DNA from: Promethearchaeia archaeon
Lineage (GTDB): Archaea > Asgardarchaeota > Lokiarchaeia > Sigyniarchaeales > SOKP01
Length of the DNA stretch: 5,889 nucleotides
Reading direction: 5' to 3'
NCBI GenBank assembly: GCA_029856445.1
Contig: JAHQWY010000239.1
Coordinates: 1-5,889 of the forward strand
The translations under genes were made by a program, and so were the position numbers. Numbering within the stretch: position 1 is the first letter of the stretch; each line of letters begins with the position of its first letter. The notes beneath the pieces are model-generated. The model was given only the letters and a program-made list of their open reading frames with translations. It made no database searches and was not told where the DNA came from. Shown one piece after another: positions 1 through 5,527 of this stretch.

Positions 1-477
1 ATCGAAATTTGAATCACATAAGTAGTTTGCTTTTTCTTTATTTAAAGTATTTAAACTGATATTAATACGTGTTAATCCTATTTCTTCAAATTTTTTAATT
101 ATTTTTTGATTAAGGAGTGTTCCGTTAGATTGCATTGAGATAGTTTCAATTCCATTAATCTTCCAAAGATCTTCTATAAACTCTATAAGTTTTGGATAAA
201 GCAAAATTTCTCCATATGGAGCTAAATGAATTTCAATGTTGTTCCTTCCTTTTTTTTCTATTATAGGATCAAGTTTCTCGATTAGGTAGCCTGGTTCCAC
301 AATAAAATTATTAGTATAAGCACCAGCACTTACAAAACAGTATTTACATTTGAGGTTGCATAATGTTAAAGGTTTAAGTTCTATGACATTTGTACCTCGA
401 TCTATGATTCCTATATAATCTATTCCATATAGGGGAATACCAGATTCTTTATTCACATAGATTAGATTAGCTGTCAT
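1..477 (-). CDS. Radical SAM enzyme, COG2100-like, N-terminal 159 residues (3' end outside window)
   Basis: The frame is open from an ATG at 477 to the window edge, with an in-frame TAA just upstream at 486-484. The product contains a canonical radical-SAM CxxxCxxC cluster at Cys40, Cys44 and Cys47 (CNLKCKYC), expected to bind a [4Fe-4S] cluster that cleaves S-adenosylmethionine. Further radical-SAM core landmarks follow: a GE motif at 89-90 in the position of the usual GEP, QSNGTLL at 116-122, and RINISLN at 137-143 in a later barrel strand. The leader IDRGTNVIELKP (25-36), just before the cysteines, is what I recall as typical of the archaeal COG2100 family of uncharacterised Fe-S enzymes. 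The substrate is unknown. The gene begins 9 nt after the pelota stop with no visible Shine-Dalgarno site, so it is probably co-transcribed with pelota. The radical-SAM assignment is firm; the subfamily call is from memory. Confidence 0.88.
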   Translation of the reverse strand, partial: MTANLIYVNKESGIPLYGIDYIGIIDRGTNVIELKPLTLCNLKCKYCFVSAGAYTNNFIVEPGYLIEKLDPIIEKKGRNNIEIHLAPYGEILLYPKLIEFIEDLWKINGIETISMQSNGTLLNQKIIKKFEEIGLTRINISLNTLNKEKANYLCDSNFD

Positions 478-486
478 ATTAAATTA

Positions 487-1560
487 CTAAAATTTATATC
501 GTAAAATTCCAACTAATGATCCCAAGTTTTCCAATTGTTCTCCAGCAACATTCTCAGTGCTTAAAATATTAATTTCCCCACCAGACTTCTCCACATTTGT
601 AATGATTTCTTCAATTTTTAACTTATGATCCTTAGAAGCTCCTCGAATCATTACATCAGCGATTAAAAGTTGTTTTATAGCCCCCTTTTCAGAAGCATTA
701 GAAACCTCATCTACACCTATAACAATAAGATCAGCATCAAGAGCGAATTGAGAAAGAACATTCTCAATGAGTTCCGTTTCTTGTAAGATCTTCACTTCTT
801 TCTTTAATCTCGCTAGTTGCTTGGATTTTAGTGTTTCTATTATAGCACTTTCTGTTCCTGAACTTGCATGGCAAGTCTCGATTCTTTTTAAATAACTAGA
901 ATTAAGCTTTTTTCGTAGATATTCTACTAAATAATCTTTAGTATTTCCTGGACCACAAAAGATTGTTAAATTTACATTATGAGATGTTAAATTTTCCTTT
1001 ACGACCTTCCCAATACTCTCATAAAATTCAATTAATGCCTTATTACGATAAGTTTGTTGATACCTTTTTCCTGGAATGTGAGATTTGATGGTGGCAATCC
1101 TTTTATGACTGAAGTTAGTAATTAGAGCGATTGTTGCTAAACCTGTTTCAACTGCTATAAGTAGGATAATAAAGTTATTTTCAAATTTAGAACTCTCTTT
1201 TAATCTTCTTAACTCATATTTAGCCCAATTTTCCTTAGTTATTGTAATCTTCTGTAATTTTTCTATGTTAAATGTGTGATAAGACCCGTAGCTAACATAA
1301 TCATCTGGACCTTCAAGTATTTTTCCTTTTACCCTTAGACGATTTGAAAATTCGTGAAAGGCAACCGTTTCAACTTTCAATTTTAATCTCATTGTTTTTC
1401 TTTCTCCTTTGGATCCTTCTTTCAACACCACTCTTCTCTGTGTACGGGCAGAAATTTCATCACCCTTACTTATGACATTATAAAGAGTCCATAAATCATT
1501 AAGATTCTCAGGTTTAACCGTGATCTCTTTATTTTTTTGATCAAATTCTATGATTTTCAA
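487..1560 (-). CDS. pelA: Protein pelota (aPelota/Dom34), ribosome rescue factor
   Basis: This is a 357-residue pelota protein, full length for the archaeal family. Pelota binds the empty A site of stalled ribosomes with the GTPase aEF1A and, with ABCE1, splits the subunits. The N-terminal Sm-like domain (about 1-130) has ISARTQRRV at 36-44 and the VETVAFHEFSNRLRVKGKI stretch (63-81) typical of the family. The central eRF1-like domain has the conserved IPGKR at 162-166 and FCGPGNTKDYL at 201-211. The C-terminal domain ends with the family signature GGEINILS then GEQLENLGSLVGILRY. No GGQ motif is present, as expected for pelota and unlike the release factor aRF1. The start is TTG: an in-frame TAG lies two codons upstream and the family N-terminus MKIIEFD begins exactly there. 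A GGAG lies 13 nt upstream, farther than usual. The COG2100-like gene follows 9 nt downstream. Confidence 0.97.
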   Translation of the reverse strand: MKIIEFDQKNKEITVKPENLNDLWTLYNVISKGDEISARTQRRVVLKEGSKGERKTMRLKLKVETVAFHEFSNRLRVKGKILEGPDDYVSYGSYHTFNIEKLQKITITKENWAKYELRRLKESSKFENNFIILLIAVETGLATIALITNFSHKRIATIKSHIPGKRYQQTYRNKALIEFYESIGKVVKENLTSHNVNLTIFCGPGNTKDYLVEYLRKKLNSSYLKRIETCHASSGTESAIIETLKSKQLARLKKEVKILQETELIENVLSQFALDADLIVIGVDEVSNASEKGAIKQLLIADVMIRGASKDHKLKIEEIITNVEKSGGEINILSTENVAGEQLENLGSLVGILRYKF

Positions 1561-1573
1561 ATCCTAAAACTAA

Positions 1574-1577
1574 CTCC
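1574..1577 (-). promoter_or_regulatory. Possible Shine-Dalgarno (GGAG) for pelota
   Basis: On the minus strand, GGAG lies 13 nt before the TTG start of pelota. It is the only purine-rich element in the leader apart from AGGA immediately before the start. The spacing is longer than the usual 5-9 nt, so its use is uncertain. Confidence 0.35.
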
Positions 1578-1607
1578 AAATTATTGCTAATTAAAATTAA
1601 TCTATTC

Positions 1608-1617
1608 TTTAAAATAA
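1608..1617 (-). promoter_or_regulatory. Candidate TATA box for pelota
   Basis: On the minus strand this reads TTATTTTAAA, followed by G. It lies about 50 nt before the TTG start. An archaeal start site about 25 nt downstream would fall near 1587 and leave a leader of roughly 25-30 nt containing the GGAG. It is supported by position, since it sits between the terminator-like T tracts and pelota. The whole region is very AT-rich, which weakens the call. Confidence 0.4.
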
Positions 1618-1628
1618 GATTATTTTAA
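1609..1628. repeat. Inverted repeat, 9-bp arms with a 2-bp spacer
   Basis: The arms TTAAAATAA (1609-1617) and TTATTTTAA (1620-1628) are exact reverse complements separated by GA. The repeat overlaps the candidate pelota TATA box. It could be an operator for a dimeric regulator. With only A and T in the arms, chance formation in AT-rich spacer DNA is a serious alternative. Confidence 0.45.
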
Positions 1629-1660
1629 TTTAAGATTGAGAAATTTCAAAATTTTATTAA

Positions 1661-1680
1661 TAAAAAAAGATAAAAAAATA
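1661..1680 (-). terminator. Oligo-T terminator-like tract after the small gene
   Basis: On the minus strand this reads as two runs of seven T separated by ATC, beginning about 22 nt after the stop of the 51-aa gene. Archaeal RNA polymerase terminates at such T-rich tracts in the non-template strand without needing a hairpin, so this probably closes the small gene's transcript before pelota. Confidence 0.6.
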
Positions 1681-1701
1681 CATTTATTAAAATAGAAAAC
1701 C

Positions 1702-1857
1702 TTAATCTTTTGCTCCTAAAGCTGCTTTTACTTTTTCGAGTTCTTCCATGCGTTTCTTCTTTTCTTCTTCCCGTCTTCGGAGTTCTTCTTCATCAACTTT
1801 AGCGAGCGAAACACCTTTCTTAATTTCTTCTTGTAGATCTTTATCAATGGGTGCCAC
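1702..1857 (-). CDS. 51-aa charged helical protein with a WH2/thymosin-like actin-binding pattern
   Basis: This open frame starts with GTG at 1857-1855 and ends with TAA at 1704-1702; an in-frame TAA two codons upstream fixes the start region. A Shine-Dalgarno-like site, a TATA box upstream and a T tract downstream mark it as a real gene. Residues 7-21 (DLQEEIKKGVSLAKV) fit the WH2 core: hydrophobic L8 and I12 on a short amphipathic helix, then G15, L18 and V21, giving the I-x2-G-x2-L-x2-V spacing of WASP-family WH2 motifs ending in LKKV. In such motifs the helix inserts in the actin barbed-end cleft and the L..V segment runs along the actin surface. Residues 22-51 are a Lys/Glu/Arg-rich predicted helix; 29 of 51 residues are charged. 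There is no signal peptide or membrane segment. The gene's reality is well supported. The WH2 assignment is inferred from a short pattern and could be coincidental. Confidence 0.8.
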   Translation of the reverse strand: MAPIDKDLQEEIKKGVSLAKVDEEELRRREEEKKKRMEELEKVKAALGAKD

Positions 1858-1862
1858 TTCTT

Positions 1863-1871
1863 ATCAACCCC
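1863..1871 (-). promoter_or_regulatory. Shine-Dalgarno site of the 51-aa gene
   Basis: The minus strand reads GGGGTTGAT, five nt before the GTG start, and resembles the archaeal consensus GGAGGTGAT. It is the clearest ribosome-binding site in the window and supports translation of this short frame from the GTG. Confidence 0.6.
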
Positions 1872-1931
1872 TTTTATTTAAAATTGATCTGAAATAATTA
1901 ATATTGATATTTACACAAAATATAATAGAAT

Positions 1932-1942
1932 TTTTATATAAG
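1932..1942 (-). promoter_or_regulatory. TATA box driving the 51-aa gene
   Basis: On the minus strand CTTATATAAAA forms a strong archaeal TATA box, preceded by the purine-rich CAAAGA that could serve as a BRE. Transcription would start near 1910 and give a leader of about 50 nt. The box begins 6 nt after the stop codon of the upstream acetyltransferase gene, so the small gene has its own promoter rather than depending on the operon. Confidence 0.65.
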
Positions 1943-1948
1943 TCTTTG

Positions 1949-2398
1949 TTATAGAGAAAGTTCCATGAAATAGGCACTTTCCCCAGACTGATAATAATTG
2001 ACAATTCTGTCTGGTTCCTTTTTAAAATTAAATTTCTCATATAATTTAATTGCAGGTGTATTACTTACCTGAACATTTAATACTACTTTCTTGACATCTT
2101 CTAATTGTGTTATTCTTTGTAGGGCATTTTTTAAGAGAAGAGTCCCATAGCCTTTATTTTGAAATCTAGGGTTTATAAGAAAATTAATAATATTAACTCG
2201 GTCTAATCTATCTCTTATTACAATTATAAAACCTATAAGATCATTACTATTACTATTATTTACTAATTTCAAGAAGAAAGTATTGCGATGTATTAATTGC
2301 TCCATTAATCTCTTGGAAAAAGCATTTTCCCCAAAAACTTCCTTTTCAAGGTTCATAACTTGTTTTAAATCTTTTGAATTTACATTTTTAACTTTCAT
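1949..2398 (-). CDS. GNAT N-acetyltransferase, RimI/Ard1-like
   Basis: This 149-residue protein is a single GNAT domain using acetyl-CoA. Motif A at 72-92 contains the pyrophosphate-binding loop Q80-N-K-G-Y-G85. Motif B follows as VSNTPAIKLYEKFNF (111-125), with the conserved Asn113 and the tyrosine at 120 that often acts near the leaving thiolate. The NYY (134-136) and SAYFMEL ending resemble RimI/Ard1 and eukaryotic Naa10/Naa50 enzymes, so protein N-terminal acetylation is the likeliest job. I chose the ATG at 2398; a TTG three codons upstream would add only MVL, and the family normally starts just before the KVKN-type strand. The start overlaps the end of the radical-SAM gene by 11 nt, so translation is probably coupled. 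It is the last gene of the five-gene cluster. The exact substrate cannot be read from the sequence. Confidence 0.9.
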   Translation of the reverse strand: MKVKNVNSKDLKQVMNLEKEVFGENAFSKRLMEQLIHRNTFFLKLVNNSNSNDLIGFIIVIRDRLDRVNIINFLINPRFQNKGYGTLLLKNALQRITQLEDVKKVVLNVQVSNTPAIKLYEKFNFKKEPDRIVNYYQSGESAYFMELSL

Positions 2399-3539
2399 TA
2401 AAACCAAATTCTTTTTTAAATAATTTTATTGGAGTTTTTTCGGTTATTTGTTGATATTTTTGCTTTCTAAACGGTGTCATTTCCACAATATATCCTTTAA
2501 GTTGTAAATTTTCCAATAATGATATAAATTGGTGTTTTATTGAGAGATCTAAAGGCAACTTTATGTTCTTCCCATTGAACAATATAAGATCTTTATTTAT
2601 TTTCAATTCTGATAATAAGAAATTGTTTAACTTATCTAAATCATCAATATTTCCCTCAATTTGTGCAAACATCAATAGACCATCTTCGTTGATTATCTCA
2701 AATGGTAATTTTATATTTTTAGCCCTTCGTAAGTACCTGTTTTTCAGTTGGTGATAATCTTTTGAATGTATTGGACAAAAATGCATTTTGATAGAAACTT
2801 TGTTGCTCATATCTTTCATTAGATCAATTGCAGCTTCATGGCTATTGACTACAGATGCAACAGAACCTTGTTTCAATTGATAACCTCGGTTTTTTAATGA
2901 CTCACTATTAGGAAAACAATATTCAAATTCATTTAAATTCAGAAAGTCTACGCCTATTTTATTGAGATAAATGATAAATTCTTGAAGCTCCTTCATTTTT
3001 TCTTTATTAGGTATAATAGGTACTTCTGCGCCAACAACAAATCCCCTATTCAAAGCAAGTTCAATATTTGACCAATTTTCTTTGGGAGGATGGAATCTAA
3101 TCTCATCTAATCCTACTAAAGCGAGTTTATTTGCAATTGTATTACTGAAATTGATACCATTCGTATACAAATGAACATGAAATTTTTTCCCTTTTTGGTT
3201 TTTGATATAATCAATATATTCAAAAGTTTTCTGCAAATTCAATTCAGTAAGTGGTTCACCGCCAGTAATACTCATTCCTTTAGCATCGATATTATTGATT
3301 TCTTCTAACAAACCTTCTTTGGAGCTTATTTCAATCTCATTGGCAAAAGTTAAGTCTTTATCTCTTCTTTCTATTGATATTGGACAATACCAAGAGCAGT
3401 GGTCAGGTTTTTGACATATCCCATTTAAAAATAAAACTGCTTTTTGTCCTTTTAAACAAAGTTTACACCCTTTAGGAAGTCCTCTCCCCTTTATATATAA
3501 ATTGGTTTCTTTCGATTTAATAATTTTAGCGGTTTTCAT
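2388..3539 (-). CDS. Radical SAM protein, COG2108-like, with atypical cysteine spacing
   Basis: This is a 383-residue cytosolic protein. An N-terminal CxxC (Cys25, Cys28) precedes the radical-SAM region, where the cysteines Cys42, Cys48 and Cys52 are spaced C-x5-C-x3-C instead of C-x3-C-x2-C. They are followed by PIS and FANE (65-68), a SAM-binding ITGGEPL (91-97), and LYTNG (124-128), all core radical-SAM landmarks. A further block, MHFCPIHSKDYHQLKNRYLRRA (252-273), with Cys255, is a feature I recall from the archaeal COG2108 family; Cys208 is another possible metal ligand. About 110 C-terminal residues form an accessory region. The substrate is unknown. The start ATG overlaps the nucleotidyltransferase stop as ATGA, implying co-translation with that enzyme and suggesting a shared pathway. 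The fold assignment is firm; the family name is from memory and the function is not assigned. Confidence 0.88.
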   Translation of the reverse strand: MKTAKIIKSKETNLYIKGRGLPKGCKLCLKGQKAVLFLNGICQKPDHCSWYCPISIERRDKDLTFANEIEISSKEGLLEEINNIDAKGMSITGGEPLTELNLQKTFEYIDYIKNQKGKKFHVHLYTNGINFSNTIANKLALVGLDEIRFHPPKENWSNIELALNRGFVVGAEVPIIPNKEKMKELQEFIIYLNKIGVDFLNLNEFEYCFPNSESLKNRGYQLKQGSVASVVNSHEAAIDLMKDMSNKVSIKMHFCPIHSKDYHQLKNRYLRRAKNIKLPFEIINEDGLLMFAQIEGNIDDLDKLNNFLLSELKINKDLILFNGKNIKLPLDLSIKHQFISLLENLQLKGYIVEMTPFRKQKYQQITEKTPIKLFKKEFGFNES

Positions 3540-4243
3540 GATTTAAGGATTTTTTTTCTCACTATTGCCTTTCTTTTAGCAAGATTTTTTAACACTTCCT
3601 CGGTGGATTCATCAAAATTAAGACTCCTTTTTAAAAATACACCAGTTCTTCCATGTTTCTCTCTTTTTAATAGTACTCTCTTGCGTTCATTCACAGTATC
3701 AATGTCAACTCCTACTTCTTTAGCAGCAAGAGCTTCATTCCCTATTATTGAAATTTCTTCGTGGCCTTTTTGATTAGGTTTGATTAGCACAAGTCTTTTA
3801 TCAATTCCAGCTACTCTGATCCCTGATTTCAACTCATATAAAGCTATTTTCCCTCCAAAATTATAAAATTCAAAAACATTCTTGTCAAGTTTTGTAAGAG
3901 GAATGGTGATACTCTCCATTTCACTTAAGTGAATATATAATTTGATTGAATCCAGCGGTGTTGCCATTATTATTTCTCTGAAATAATTTTCGTATCCATT
4001 TTTATTCAATATATATTCTATTTGGAATGAGGGAATTGTTTGAGTGAAAACAATATCAATATCACTAAACTCGTGAACATCACCACGGGCAATGCTTCCA
4101 TATATAAAGGGTTTAAATCCCTCATTCTCAAACAATTCTAATAATTTTATTGCATTTACTCTTTTCTTTTTTAGTAAAGCCCATTTATCTTCCGAGTAAG
4201 TTATAATATTGTGGTGATCTCTTAAAATTTTGCCTTCATTCAT
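3536..4243 (-). CDS. Pol-beta-type nucleotidyltransferase, COG2413-like
   Basis: This 235-residue protein has the nucleotidyltransferase signature GS-x10-DxD: Gly49, Ser50, then Asp61 and Asp63 in GSIARGDVHEFSDIDIVF. These bind the triphosphate and two metal ions in transferases such as CCA-adding and antibiotic-modifying enzymes. The third acidic residue is not obvious. The C-terminal half has KGHEEISIIGNEALAAKE (159-176), VNERKRVLLKR (184-194) and HGRTGVF (197-203), which I recall as conserved in an uncharacterised archaeal family (COG2413), and a Lys/Arg-rich tail (223-234) that could contact nucleic acid. I chose ATG at 4243; a TTG directly before it would add one Met. It starts 3 nt after the membrane-protein stop and overlaps the radical-SAM ATG by 4 nt. 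The likely substrate is a nucleic acid or small molecule receiving a nucleotide; which one is not known. Confidence 0.88.
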   Translation of the reverse strand: MNEGKILRDHHNIITYSEDKWALLKKKRVNAIKLLELFENEGFKPFIYGSIARGDVHEFSDIDIVFTQTIPSFQIEYILNKNGYENYFREIIMATPLDSIKLYIHLSEMESITIPLTKLDKNVFEFYNFGGKIALYELKSGIRVAGIDKRLVLIKPNQKGHEEISIIGNEALAAKEVGVDIDTVNERKRVLLKREKHGRTGVFLKRSLNFDESTEEVLKNLAKRKAIVRKKILKS

Positions 4244-4246
4244 CAA

Positions 4247-5089
4247 TTAAGTATTATTTATAGCTTTTATTAATTTATTTTCTAATATATTAATAATAAT
4301 GCCTAATAGAATCGTTTCATAGTACTTAAAACTCTTAGTGGATTTGTTTAGTGTTATTAATTCTACCTTACTTTTATTATTTTTATCAAATTCCATGCAA
4401 AAATGTTTTAAATTAGAATTCTTAAAAATAAAGAAGCTTCTTTTACTAAAAATATAAAAAAATTGAGTAGTTTGAGATTTAGCAATTAAAATTTCTTTTA
4501 AACTTCCAATATTGTATTTATTCATTCTTGGATTAATTAGTACTAATCCAATCATTTCTGGATCTTTTTGAATTTCTAACTTTGGGAAGAAAGGTTTTGA
4601 TAAATTTAATAGAACGTGTTTAGAATTCACAATAAGATCTTCATGTTTAAAATAATCCAGTATTAAGGAGATTAGAAACTTTAACTCATTATTTATAATT
4701 TTTCTAGATGTAATTGAGCTTTGACTCAATTTAATTTTCAGTTTTAAATTAATAACATTAAATCCATAACTACTCAATCCCTCTGTTATTACTTTTGTTA
4801 ACTGTTTTTTGAATTTAGTTCTTAAAATTAAGATTAAAGGCTCTGTGTCATATTGTCTATGTTGAGATAAATTCCTCGTTAAATTACAATTTTTTATTGA
4901 GATATATTGAACATTTTCAAGATTAAATGATTTTGGAAAAGTATAGCAATCTAAAGCCTTATTAGAAAAGCCAGTACGCCATCGATGGGTTGTTTTGAAA
5001 ATTTTTACACCTATCAGTAGCAAGAATAGCAAAATTATTATAACGGTATCAACAAAAATCCAATCTACTTGAAAAGCATCACTTACCAT
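4247..5089 (-). CDS. One-pass membrane protein, possible degenerate alpha/beta-hydrolase fold
   Basis: I do not recognise this 280-residue protein by family. It has one clear membrane segment near the N-terminus (about 10-30, WIFVDTVIIILLFLLLIGVK), followed by the basic patch KTTHRWR, which suggests the bulk is cytosolic. The rest alternates hydrophobic strands and helices: PLILILR (84-90), GFNVINLKLKI (109-119), a long helix (131-148), HVLLNLSKPF (158-167), IGLVLINPR (180-188), QFFYIFSKRSFFI (209-221), VELITLNK (242-249) and a hydrophobic C-terminal helix. That order resembles an alpha/beta-hydrolase core. However, the nucleophile elbow position reads NLSKP rather than GxSxG, and no clear catalytic Asp or His follows, so it may be non-catalytic. 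It lies 24 nt after cutA and 3 nt before the nucleotidyltransferase. It is rich in Lys, Asn and Ile. The gene is real; the fold proposal is weak. Confidence 0.75.
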   Translation of the reverse strand: MVSDAFQVDWIFVDTVIIILLFLLLIGVKIFKTTHRWRTGFSNKALDCYTFPKSFNLENVQYISIKNCNLTRNLSQHRQYDTEPLILILRTKFKKQLTKVITEGLSSYGFNVINLKLKIKLSQSSITSRKIINNELKFLISLILDYFKHEDLIVNSKHVLLNLSKPFFPKLEIQKDPEMIGLVLINPRMNKYNIGSLKEILIAKSQTTQFFYIFSKRSFFIFKNSNLKHFCMEFDKNNKSKVELITLNKSTKSFKYYETILLGIIINILENKLIKAINNT

Positions 5090-5113
5090 GATTTTTATAA
5101 TATTATTTTTTAT

Positions 5114-5428
5114 TCATTCAACAACGTCTTCAATCCAATTTAAATATTTTTTAGAACCTTTTTCAATCTTTAGGCCAATACATTCCGGATTTTCATATGA
5201 ATGGATTTGTGTAATTTTTTGAATTAATAAGTTACTCTTCTCTTCGGTAGTTTTGATCAATAATAAATGCTCGTTATCTTCCTCAATGTCCCCTTTCCAT
5301 CTATATACTGAAAAAATATCTTTAATAATGTTAACACAAGCAGCAAGTTTGCTTTCTACTAAATTCTTGGCAATTTCTTGTCCCTCTTCAATATTTGGGA
5401 CAGTTACTAAGAAAAGATAGTGGTTCAT
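5114..5428 (-). CDS. cutA: CutA1 divalent-ion tolerance protein
   Basis: This 104-residue protein matches CutA1 along its full length and at the usual size. Landmarks are the N-terminal strand YLFLVTVPN, then KLAACVNII with Cys31 (27-35), SVYRWKGDIEED (40-51), HLLLIKT (54-60), HSYENPE (76-82), and a closing YLNWI (95-99). CutA1 forms very stable trimers resembling PII signalling proteins and is linked to copper and divalent-cation tolerance, although its molecular role is still debated. There is no signal peptide, so it is cytosolic. The ATG at 5428 fits the family N-terminus. It is the first gene of the leftward cluster, with a TATA-like element just upstream and no Shine-Dalgarno, so its message may be leaderless. 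Its link to the downstream genes is positional only. Confidence 0.96.
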   Translation of the reverse strand: MNHYLFLVTVPNIEEGQEIAKNLVESKLAACVNIIKDIFSVYRWKGDIEEDNEHLLLIKTTEEKSNLLIQKITQIHSYENPECIGLKIEKGSKKYLNWIEDVVE

Positions 5429-5441
5429 TTTATTACTCTAT

Positions 5442-5452
5442 TATATTTATAG
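5442..5452 (-). promoter_or_regulatory. Candidate TATA box for the cutA cluster
   Basis: The minus strand reads CTATAAATATA, about 16-24 nt before the cutA ATG. That is slightly close for a start site exactly at the ATG, so the precise element may shift by a few bases. It suggests a leaderless or near-leaderless transcript, consistent with the absence of a Shine-Dalgarno site. Confidence 0.45.
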
Positions 5453-5516
5453 TTCTAATTAATGCAATACTTGATATCAATTTATTTAAGATTTATTTCA
5501 TTTTTAAATTAAAATT

Positions 5517-5527
5517 CTTTTATAATT
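5517..5527 (+). promoter_or_regulatory. Candidate TATA box for the GH2 gene
   Basis: CTTTTATAATT is centred about 25 nt before the TTG at 5547. That is the normal archaeal TATA-to-start-site distance, so transcription would begin at or next to the start codon and the message would be leaderless. Confidence 0.5.

Noticed and set aside
1561..1701. Small RNA or tRNA gene in the AT-rich spacer before pelota
   Set aside because: No GC-bearing stems, no tRNA arms and no T-loop motif can be seen; the spacer holds only the T tract, a TATA-like element and the inverted repeat.
2396..2407. TTG start at 2407 for the acetyltransferase
   Set aside because: The ATG at 2398 is only three codons downstream and gives the normal GNAT N-terminus; the TTG has no Shine-Dalgarno to favour it.
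2563..2754. 63-codon open frame on the plus strand
   Set aside because: It lies wholly inside the minus-strand radical SAM gene, has no recognisable product, ribosome site or promoter, and its composition is what an antisense frame of AT-rich coding DNA gives.
3361..3425. Frameshift or sequencing error as the cause of the odd cysteine spacing
   Set aside because: The frame is open throughout, and conserved landmarks on both sides (GxKxVLFLNG-type strand before, PIS and FANE after) are in the same frame; three extra residues need no frameshift.
4241..4246. TTG start at 4246 for the nucleotidyltransferase
   Set aside because: It is directly followed by ATG; the stronger codon is preferred and the difference is one residue.
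4256..4320. Second membrane helix at the C-terminus of the 280-aa protein (residues about 256-272)
   Set aside because: The segment is hydrophobic but interrupted by Glu and Lys and is better explained as a packed amphipathic helix closing the predicted fold.
5471..5480. 10-bp palindrome TTGATATCAA in the cutA/GH2 spacer
   Set aside because: A perfect 10-bp palindrome is common by chance in AT-rich spacers, and it lies outside both TATA regions; there is no second copy to suggest an operator.
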